Source of the DNA: Gammaproteobacteria bacterium
GTDB lineage: Bacteria > Pseudomonadota > Gammaproteobacteria > Steroidobacterales > GCA-2729495
Reading direction: 5' to 3'
Assembly: GCA_023150055.1 (NCBI GenBank)
Contig: JAKLLP010000022.1
Coordinates: 1-12,808, forward strand
Length of the DNA stretch: 12,808 nt
In this document: piece by piece, positions 7,208 to 12,808 of the stretch
Layout: the number at the start of each line of letters is the position of its first letter
How positions within the stretch are numbered: position 1 is the first letter of the stretch
Notes under the pieces: model-generated
Told to the model about the DNA's origin: nothing
Database searches by the model: none
Seen by the model: the letters and a program-made list of their open reading frames with translations, nothing else
Position numbers and translations under genes: made by a program

Positions 7208-7960
7208 TCAGAACTGCCAGGCGAAACCGGCGGCGGGACCGCCTTCGGTGACATCCCAGCGGAAGCGGTCGGCACCACTGCCGTCGTCGTAGTCCACATC
7301 GAGGTAGCGGAAACCAAGCATCAGGCTGCCGTGCTCCGACACCTGCCTCATGGCGAACGCCGTGACATGCCAGGTGAAGTCGCTGCCGACGCCAAAGCCA
7401 CCGATGTCACCGCGGCCGATGAGCTGCCAGCGCTCGTTGATTGGCTGGAGGTAGCGCAAACCTACGACCGGGTCGACCCAGTCCTCGGTCTTGCTGGCGG
7501 AGAGCGTCTGCCCGAGGGGGCCACCGCCGACGACCTCGAGCTCGTTGTCGAGTTCCCAGTAGCGCAACCCGCCATATGCATCGAGGCGCTCGGTCACGGC
7601 ATAGGAGCCGTCCAGCTCGAGGATCAGCTGGTCCGCCTCGACCTTGGCACGGGTTGCGCCAGCGGGGCCGATGCCGTTTTTCTTCTGCTCCAGCGCCATG
7701 AAGATGACATCGGCCATGATCGCCCAGCGTCCGCGCTCACCGCGGTAACCCGCCATGGCGCCGAATTCCAGGTTGTCGAGGATGTCGTCGAAACCGACGT
7801 CGACATTGGCCGTGACGTCGCCGATCCCCGCCTTGCCGTCGATCGACGCGCCGATGCCGTAGACGACGACCGAGTGCTGCCACTGCGCCTCGGCGGCAAC
7901 GGCGCTGCCTGCCAACAGCAGCGCCAGCAGCGCGCCCGTAAAGAGTCGGCCGTAGGTCAT
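7208..7960 (-). CDS. Outer-membrane beta-barrel protein (250 aa)
   Basis: The protein has a signal peptide (about 1-23, hydrophobic LLALLLAGSAVA then A-E) and then alternating short amphipathic strands separated by Gly/Asp turns, ending in GFAWQF. A C-terminal phenylalanine on the last strand is the usual recognition mark for the BAM insertion machinery. Segments such as VVGLRYLQP, GYRGERGRW and LMLGFRYLDVDYDDGSG look like barrel strands and turns of a small 8-10 strand porin-like protein. No ligand can be named. I chose ATG 7958-7960 because it begins a good signal peptide and follows AGGGGGG; a TTG six codons upstream (7976-7978) also reads in frame. It lies 61 bases upstream of the DUF3604 gene on the same strand, so it may be part of that unit. 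Confidence 0.84.
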   Translation of the reverse strand: MTYGRLFTGALLALLLAGSAVAAEAQWQHSVVVYGIGASIDGKAGIGDVTANVDVGFDDILDNLEFGAMAGYRGERGRWAIMADVIFMALEQKKNGIGPAGATRAKVEADQLILELDGSYAVTERLDAYGGLRYWELDNELEVVGGGPLGQTLSASKTEDWVDPVVGLRYLQPINERWQLIGRGDIGGFGVGSDFTWHVTAFAMRQVSEHGSLMLGFRYLDVDYDDGSGADRFRWDVTEGGPAAGFAWQF

Positions 7961-8018
7961 GCTCCCCCCTGCAGTCAAAAGTCCGCGCGACCCGCATCCG
8001 CAGCGATGCGTCGGCGGG

Positions 8019-8038
8019 ATTTTACCCTGTTGCAGGGT
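8019..8038 (-). promoter_or_regulatory. Inverted repeat abutting a -10-like box upstream of the beta-barrel gene
   Basis: ACCCTG-TTG-CAGGGT (8024-8038) is a perfect 6-bp inverted repeat. On the minus strand it runs directly into TAAAAT (8019-8024), a good -10 box about 59 bases before the beta-barrel start codon. The matching -35 position is poor (GACCCC), so an activator, a repressor operator or chance are all possible. No T tract follows, so it is not a terminator. Confidence 0.25.
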
Positions 8039-8193
8039 GCCGGGGTCGCAGATTCGCGGATCTCAGGCGTTGCTACCTCGCGAACTTTGCAGGGCTTGCC
8101 TGGTTGCGAATGACCTGCCGGGCTTCGGCTTTCGCGCTTGCGTGGGGCGAGTGCGAAACGCCAGGAAACTACGACCCTGTACGCCGGCCCGTG

Positions 8194-9636
8194 TCACTCC
8201 TCCGCGAGGATCGTACGTGCCGCGAGGCAGCCGTCCACCGTCTCGTTGCCGAAAACGGCGACATCGTCGCCCGGAGCGAGGTCGGCAAGGTCGCCGCGGC
8301 TGCTCGAGAGCCCGTCGTCGTCATCGACGAGGAAGATGTCCGCATCGGCGGCCGAGACGCAGCGGTCGAGCGTGCCGTCGCTGACCAGCAGCTGCCGGCC
8401 AGCGGTATCCACGGAGACGATCTCGCCGAGCAGCACATCCTCGGCCGGCGACGGGTCATCGTCCACGAACACCAGCGGCGAGCGGATCAGGTCATCCGCG
8501 CCGATCACCAGCACGCCGTCCACCAGCGCGTTGCGCCCCGGAACGATCGCGCCGCGCTCGAGCGGTTCGCCGGCGCGGTTGAAGAGGCGCGATTGCGGAT
8601 AGAGCTGGACCGGCAGCGTCGTGTCGGGGCCGAAGCCCTGGCCTGGTGCGAGGCCGAGGTCGAAGGTATCGAGCACGCCATCGACCGTCGTTGCCGCCGT
8701 GCCACGCAAGCGCCGGAAGGTGCCGAGGGGCCCTTCCTCGACCACTGCCGCGGTCATCTCGAAATAGTGATCCAGGCTCTCTTCGCTGTCGTCGTCGTCG
8801 TCCTTGTCCTTGCGATTGACGCGGCCGACGACGGTCGCTTTCTCGCCGACCTCGAGGCCGGCCAGATCCTGCGGCAGACCCTCGGCGTCGAAGATGCCAG
8901 TGGCATCATCGACCAGTACGCTGACGCAGTGCTCATCGCCGAAGCCGGGCCTCAGTCCCGCATCGTCGTCATCGTCCCAGCGGGACGCGAACTCGCTCTG
9001 GCAGAGCCCGAAGGCGCCGGCGATGAGGTCGACCACGCGGATCTCGCCGTGAATTCGCGACAGGCGGCCGTCCGGACGATCGCTGCGGATATCGACGAAG
9101 ACCACCGGGCGCACGATCAGCTTGCCGTTCCCCGTCGTGGTGATCTTCAGCGATTTCTCCATGTCGAAGTCGAGTTCCACGAAAATGACATCGCCCGGGG
9201 CCAGCGCGAACCGCCCACGGGGGTTGAGATCGATCTTGCCGTTGCCGACCAGTTGCGGCTCGACACTCTCGACGACGGCGCCCGTGACAGGATCGAGACG
9301 GTTCAGCGCGAGTGCGGACAGCCGCAGCCGGATCTTGCTGTAAGTCCCCGGGGGCACTTCGTCCGACACGGCAAACAACTCGGAGAAATCGCCCAGCTCG
9401 AGCAGGTCGATCGTCTGGGAGCCGTTGAAAAGCGCGACCGGCGCACCGTTGCCGAGCAATTCGACGGAGGTGATCGTGGCGATGGCTTGGTCGAAGCCCG
9501 CGACCGGCGCATCCGTCAGCAGCACGCCGACGGTCGCCGGCTGAGCCGTGACGGGAGAGTCGCCACCACCGCCGCCGCAGGCGGCGACGGTCAGTACCAT
9601 GGATAGGAAAAAACCAGCCTTCCAGGAAGCGTGCAT
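8194..9636 (-). CDS. DUF4382 lipoprotein with DUF5666-like repeats (480 aa)
   Basis: A type II signal peptide ends in the lipobox VAAC (Cys20), followed by five glycines and a linker, so the mature protein is lipid-anchored, most likely in the outer membrane or facing the periplasm. Residues about 34-185 match DUF4382: GVLLTDAPVAGFDQA, then TSVELLG, and PPGTYSKIRLRL. The remainder (about 195-480) looks like three beta-rich DUF5666-like units, for example HGEIRVVD to VVGRV, RLRGTAATTVDG to IGADDL, and LLGEIVSVD to VFGNETVDG. Aspartate runs at 221-225, 279-283, 392-394 and 438-441 could bind calcium. Cys212/Cys237 and Cys426/Cys470 could form disulfides. The role is unknown; surface or carbohydrate interaction is a guess. 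ATG 9634-9636 is chosen for its signal peptide and a GAGGT nine bases upstream; an in-frame extension to 9705 is Arg-rich and unlikely. Confidence 0.87.
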   Translation of the reverse strand: MHASWKAGFFLSMVLTVAACGGGGGDSPVTAQPATVGVLLTDAPVAGFDQAIATITSVELLGNGAPVALFNGSQTIDLLELGDFSELFAVSDEVPPGTYSKIRLRLSALALNRLDPVTGAVVESVEPQLVGNGKIDLNPRGRFALAPGDVIFVELDFDMEKSLKITTTGNGKLIVRPVVFVDIRSDRPDGRLSRIHGEIRVVDLIAGAFGLCQSEFASRWDDDDDAGLRPGFGDEHCVSVLVDDATGIFDAEGLPQDLAGLEVGEKATVVGRVNRKDKDDDDDSEESLDHYFEMTAAVVEEGPLGTFRRLRGTAATTVDGVLDTFDLGLAPGQGFGPDTTLPVQLYPQSRLFNRAGEPLERGAIVPGRNALVDGVLVIGADDLIRSPLVFVDDDPSPAEDVLLGEIVSVDTAGRQLLVSDGTLDRCVSAADADIFLVDDDDGLSSSRGDLADLAPGDDVAVFGNETVDGCLAARTILAEE

Positions 9637-9978
9637 ATTCGCTCGACCTCGATCCCTGAGACGTCGTTCACGCGGCAGCCTAGCCAGTCGTGACCGCGGC
9701 GACAACCATGCCGAAGCGCCTTATGTCAGAATCGCCGCGCCCACGGCCAGCTTCGATCAAGATCCGAGAGATGCATCGCATGTTTCTCCCCGTTTCTGGA
9801 ATGCCGGTACAGCAGCCACAACCTGAACTGCGGCGACGGGTTACCGAGATCCTAAGGCCGGCAGCAAGTGGGCGGCGAACCTGGTGGTGCCTCGGGTCGG
9901 CGGTTTCCGCTGCGAATATAGCAAGGCTGGCCTCATGAACGGGATGCAGAAGAATATTGACAAGCTCAGGGGTGCCGG
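9637..9978. other. Divergent intergenic region between lipoprotein and SGNH hydrolase genes
   Basis: These 342 bases hold no convincing gene. They must contain promoters for both outward-facing genes. One weak candidate is listed for the minus strand; on the plus strand I found only an AT-rich patch (GCGAATATAGC, near 9913-9923) without a fitting -35, and AGGGG five to eight bases before the SGNH ATG. The part nearest the SGNH gene is less GC-rich than the rest of the window, like that gene. Confidence 0.45.
9677..9705 (-). promoter_or_regulatory. Weak candidate promoter for the DUF4382 lipoprotein
   Basis: On the minus strand TTGTCG (9700-9705) lies 17 bases from TAGGCT (9677-9682), giving a start near 9670 and a leader of about 34 bases. 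The -35 box is identical to the icd candidate, but the -10 box matches only at the start, second and last bases of the consensus. Confidence 0.22.
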
Positions 9979-11178
9979 ATGATGTCACGCGACAGGCAAC
10001 TGCAGGTGGCCTATACGGCGAGTATGGTGTTTCTCGCAGCAGCGGTGATCCTCGGGCTTTTGTCGGTATTCCTCTGGTACCAGTACGACACCGCAGTCAC
10101 GCAACTCGGGAAAGCCGCCAGAAATGAATCGGTGTCCAGCGACCAGAGCTTCCTCTTCAGCTTCGGCAGCGGAAGAAACATTGTTCAGGAAGCATATCCC
10201 CATCTGGATTTCTCCCGCTTCTACCCGGGTCTTGACGGTGGCGACATCGACCTCCTGCAAAGGGAATCGTTCGGGATTCGCTACGTTTACTCCCCGTTCG
10301 TGCAGTTTGAGCCACTCCCCCAGCAGGGTAAGTTCGTCAACATTTCCACGGATGGCTTCCGTAACGGACATGGATCGACACCATGGCCACCGATTGCCGA
10401 AAACCTGTCGATTTTCGTGTTCGGTGGATCAACGACGTTGGGTTACGGGGTTCCTGATGACAGCACCGTGGTCAGTCAGATCGCCAGGCGCTTGGCCGCC
10501 GATTTCTCTGGCTCGCAGATCGACGTCTATAACTTCGGGCGCGGTTACTACTTTTCGGCCCAGGAAAGAGAGCAGTTCTGGTCCCTGCTGAAGCAGGGAA
10601 TCGTCCCTGACATCGCCGTTTTCATCGACGGCCTGAACGACTTTTACTACGTGGACGGACGACCAGAATTGACCGAGCAGTTGTTTTCTTTCATTGCACC
10701 GGACCTGCGTTATGAGAGGGTGTCGCAGCCCGTCAGCGACGCCGACCGAGGGGCCGCCGTGGACCGCATCCTGGAGCGATACGAACACCACGTTTGGCTC
10801 GTGGAGGCTATGGCGGACAGGTTTGAGGTGGACCTCCTGTTTGTAGGCCAACCTGTACCGTTCTTTGATTACCCGGGCTCGCTGACGGTCAACTACCCTT
10901 TTTCAGTCAGGGGCGTAGACGGTCATTATCTTGCGGCATGGGGCTACCATCGATTCGAAAGAGCCGCCCGCGAGGGGCGATTCGGCAAGAACTTTGTTTG
11001 GGCAGGGGACGCGTTTTCCGGGCAGTCCGGTCCCATGTATGTGGATCTTGTGCATTACAGTCAGGAGGGTAACGCTCGGCTGGCTGAGGCAATCGTTGAG
11101 CGAGGGCTGCGCGACCGTGTGCTCAGCCGCCTGACAGGTGCAGCCACTCAGGGTGCGCCGCGTTCGAGCACCGAGTAG
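9979..11178 (+). CDS. Membrane-anchored SGNH/GDSL-family hydrolase (399 aa)
   Basis: One transmembrane segment near the N-terminus (about 11-33) is followed by a periplasmic domain with the SGNH blocks in order: FVFGGSTTLGYG with nucleophile Ser151, NFGRGY with Gly187 (oxyanion position), DGLNDF with Gly218, Asn220 and Asp221, and DLVHYSQEGN with the catalytic pair Asp356/His359. The motif TDGFRN (124-129) before block I is typical of SGNH proteins found near polysaccharide genes. The family removes or transfers acyl groups, often acetyl, on carbohydrates or lipids; the substrate here is unknown. AGGGG precedes the first of two adjacent ATG codons. Codon choice is less GC-rich than in neighbours (many AAA, AGA, ATT, TTT, GAA), and it is the only complete plus-strand gene here, which suggests transfer. 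It ends 154 bases before the convergent receptor gene. Confidence 0.88.
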   Translation: MMSRDRQLQVAYTASMVFLAAAVILGLLSVFLWYQYDTAVTQLGKAARNESVSSDQSFLFSFGSGRNIVQEAYPHLDFSRFYPGLDGGDIDLLQRESFGIRYVYSPFVQFEPLPQQGKFVNISTDGFRNGHGSTPWPPIAENLSIFVFGGSTTLGYGVPDDSTVVSQIARRLAADFSGSQIDVYNFGRGYYFSAQEREQFWSLLKQGIVPDIAVFIDGLNDFYYVDGRPELTEQLFSFIAPDLRYERVSQPVSDADRGAAVDRILERYEHHVWLVEAMADRFEVDLLFVGQPVPFFDYPGSLTVNYPFSVRGVDGHYLAAWGYHRFERAAREGRFGKNFVWAGDAFSGQSGPMYVDLVHYSQEGNARLAEAIVERGLRDRVLSRLTGAATQGAPRSSTE

Positions 11179-11280
11179 AGCCCGGGAATACTCGGCGGGT
11201 TTGGGCGTTCGGGTTTTCCTGCAGGTCGAGGTGCCGGTACCCGGGTTTCGAAAACATCGGCTCCTCGAATCCTGACGTCA

Positions 11281-11297
11281 GGTGGCGAACAGCCACC
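11281..11297. terminator. Hairpin between two converging genes (weak terminator candidate)
   Basis: GGTGGC-GAACA-GCCACC forms a perfect 6-bp stem with a 5-base loop in the 154-base gap between the SGNH gene and the receptor gene, which converge. It is followed by CCC GG TTT on the plus strand and has no T run on the minus strand. A 10-bp palindrome, CTGACGTCAG (11272-11281), overlaps its edge. Confidence 0.28.
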
Positions 11298-11332
11298 CCC
11301 GGTTTCCGAAGCCGAAAGCCCGGCACCCCATG

Positions 11333-12808
11333 TCAGGGCCCGGACCAGGCGATCTCGAGGTAGAGTTCGCGGTCGCGGCCGGGGAAGTAGCGGTAGTTGC
11401 CGAAGGCGAAATCGGCGCGCTCGGCGTAGAACTCGTCGGCGAGATTGTTCACCCGTGCGCTGAAGGTCACTGTGCGGCTGGCGCGCCAGGCGCCGCGGAG
11501 GTTGAGGAGGTTGTGACCGCCGTAGCGGGCCGTGTTGGCGGCGTCGAGGTAGTGCGAGCCTACATGCACCCACTCGATCTCGACCAGGCCCACGCCGCGG
11601 TCGATGCCGAGGTGGGCGCTCGCGAGCGTCTGCGGGGCGGTGTCGATCTCGTCGCCTGTGGTGATGCGCTCGCCGCCGGGCGTGGTGCTGCTGAAAGCGT
11701 AGGTCTGCCGTGACCAGCTCCCGGCGAAACCGGCATACAGACCGGCGGGACCGCGGCCCTCGGCCTGCAGTTCCACACCGCGGTGCCGGCTCTTGCCGTC
11801 GCTCACGTTGAAGCGATCCGCGTCCTGGAAGATGTAATTGCGCTTCTTCATCAGGAAGGCGCTCAGTTCCACGCTGAGCGCGCCCGGCGCCCAGTGCAGG
11901 CCGAGCTCGCCGCTGTCCAGGGTTTCCGAATCGAGGTCGGCCACTGCCTGCTGCGCCTGCAGCCGGTAGAGCTCGGTCGCCTGCGGCGGGCGAAAACCGC
12001 GGACCGCGCGCCCATAAACGCTGAGTTCCGGCGAGACGAGGTAGAGCAGGCCGACGTCGGGCGCAAGATTGAGGAAATCGTCGCTGCGGTCCTCCGGTCG
12101 GCTGAACCGGCAGGGCGCGGGCGTGCACGGCGTGCCATCGTCGCGCGTGCTGCCGTCGATCATGCGGTTGTCGTAGTCGTAGAGCATGTACTCGGCGCGC
12201 AGCCCCAGTTGCAGCCGCCAGCGCTCGGCGAACGGCAGTTCGAGCCGGGCAAAGGGCGCGGCGAGATAGCTCTCGGCGGCGTAATCGTAGTGCTGGCCGG
12301 GCGGGATCGCGCCGATGCCCGACTCGCCGGACTGGAACTCCTCGAGTTCCCCATGCGCGACTTCCAGGTCGAAGCCGAGCGCGGCGGCGCCGCTGCCCGG
12401 CAACGCTCGTTGTCGCAGTGCCATCACACCGCCGCTGACCTGGCTGTTTTCCTCGCGCGGCTTGCCGGGCAGGAAGTGCTGCTGGAAGTCCATGGAGGAG
12501 CGGCGCAGGAAGAAGCGCAGGTCGGTGCCCGCCCAGTCGTGCTCGTCGGCGGCGACCCAGCGCGCGTAAAGGCGCTGGCTGTCGGCGTCGCGGTAGGCCT
12601 CGGGATTGAGGTTCTCCCGGCGCAGCACCGGGTCGCGATAGGCATTCTGCCCCTGTATGAACCCGGCGGTTTCCTGGTCGAGCACCGTTGCCGCCAGGCC
12701 GATCTCGAGTCTGCCGGAGTCGAGCTCACGGCCGAGTTTGACGAACCCCTTCGCCTGCTCGTAACCAGCCTCGGCGCGAAAGTCGCCGTCGTGGTCGAGC
12801 ATGAGGCC
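11333..12808 (-). CDS. TonB-dependent outer-membrane receptor, C-terminal part (N-terminus outside window)
   Basis: The frame stays open to the right edge of the window, so at least 491 C-terminal residues are present and the plug domain and signal peptide are missing. The sequence is a 22-strand-type barrel: amphipathic strands with long acidic loops, and the family segment YGRAVRGFRPPQATELYRLQ followed by LDSETLDSGELGLHW, similar in place to the FRAP/NPNL region of siderophore and haem receptors. Near the end are NLRGAWRASRTVTFSARVNNLADEFY-type strands, where the VNNLAD motif is highly typical. A CTPAPC loop could hold a disulfide. The protein ends EIAWSGP, lacking the usual terminal aromatic residue. 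Such receptors import iron chelates, cobalamin, haem or sugars using TonB energy; the ligand cannot be told here. Any promoter or riboswitch lies outside. Confidence 0.92.
   Translation of the reverse strand, partial: GLMLDHDGDFRAEAGYEQAKGFVKLGRELDSGRLEIGLAATVLDQETAGFIQGQNAYRDPVLRRENLNPEAYRDADSQRLYARWVAADEHDWAGTDLRFFLRRSSMDFQQHFLPGKPREENSQVSGGVMALRQRALPGSGAAALGFDLEVAHGELEEFQSGESGIGAIPPGQHYDYAAESYLAAPFARLELPFAERWRLQLGLRAEYMLYDYDNRMIDGSTRDDGTPCTPAPCRFSRPEDRSDDFLNLAPDVGLLYLVSPELSVYGRAVRGFRPPQATELYRLQAQQAVADLDSETLDSGELGLHWAPGALSVELSAFLMKKRNYIFQDADRFNVSDGKSRHRGVELQAEGRGPAGLYAGFAGSWSRQTYAFSSTTPGGERITTGDEIDTAPQTLASAHLGIDRGVGLVEIEWVHVGSHYLDAANTARYGGHNLLNLRGAWRASRTVTFSARVNNLADEFYAERADFAFGNYRYFPGRDRELYLEIAWSGP

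Noticed and set aside
8104..9606. 500-residue open frame opposite the DUF4382 lipoprotein
   Set aside because: It is low in complexity and rich in Ala, Arg and Asp, while the minus-strand frame has a lipobox and a known domain.
9913..9962. AT-rich GCGAATATAGC and TTGACA near the SGNH start as a promoter
   Set aside because: TTGACA at 9957-9962 has no -10 box before the ATG, and the AT-rich patch has no -35 at a proper distance.
11230..11327. Inverted GGTGCCGG / CCGGCACC (11230-11237 and 11320-11327)
   Set aside because: An 8-bp GC-rich pair about 80 bases apart is expected by chance here and no mobile-element marks accompany it.

Overview
The window is high-GC DNA with dense coding on the minus strand. 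It is most likely from a Gammaproteobacterium: it carries an E. coli-type NADP-dependent isocitrate dehydrogenase, a TonB-dependent receptor, a lipoprotein and a beta-barrel protein. The exact lineage cannot be fixed from the sequence. Ten protein genes are supported, and the first and last run off the window. No tRNA, rRNA, CRISPR array, integrase or intact insertion sequence was seen.

Layout. (1) 1-676, plus: the 3' part of a family-4 glycosyltransferase. Its tail overlaps, end to end, a minus-strand pair of small membrane coiled-coil proteins (633-1273) whose reading frames overlap by 4 bases. (2) 1375-2673, minus: icd, with a clear ribosome site, a candidate promoter, and an intrinsic-terminator-like hairpin with a T tract between that promoter and the start codon. 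(3) 2674-3296: a gene-free stretch containing a 150-bp element bounded by imperfect inverted repeats and TA dinucleotides, which looks like a MITE. (4) 3297-7146, minus: a compact operon of a secreted DUF3604 metal-site protein, a membrane-anchored parvulin-type prolyl isomerase (20-bp gap) and a HupE/UreJ-like membrane protein (4-bp GTGA overlap). (5) 7208-7960, minus: an outer-membrane beta-barrel protein just upstream of that operon. (6) 8194-9636, minus: a large lipoprotein with a DUF4382 domain followed by DUF5666-like repeats and runs of aspartate. (7) 9979-11178, plus: a membrane-anchored SGNH/GDSL hydrolase with visibly lower GC than its neighbours. (8) 11333-12808, minus: the C-terminal part of a TonB-dependent receptor.

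How they may work together. Most products act at or beyond the inner membrane. The best candidate for an undescribed system is the DUF3604-parvulin-HupE operon. It joins an exported PHP-like metal-site protein, an anchored foldase and a histidine-rich membrane protein that resembles a metal transporter and whose predicted mature N-terminus is a histidine. The beta-barrel gene directly upstream may belong to it. The glycosyltransferase and the SGNH hydrolase suggest surface polysaccharide work, but they lie about 9 kb apart and need not be linked. icd is ordinary central metabolism; its leader is the unusual part.
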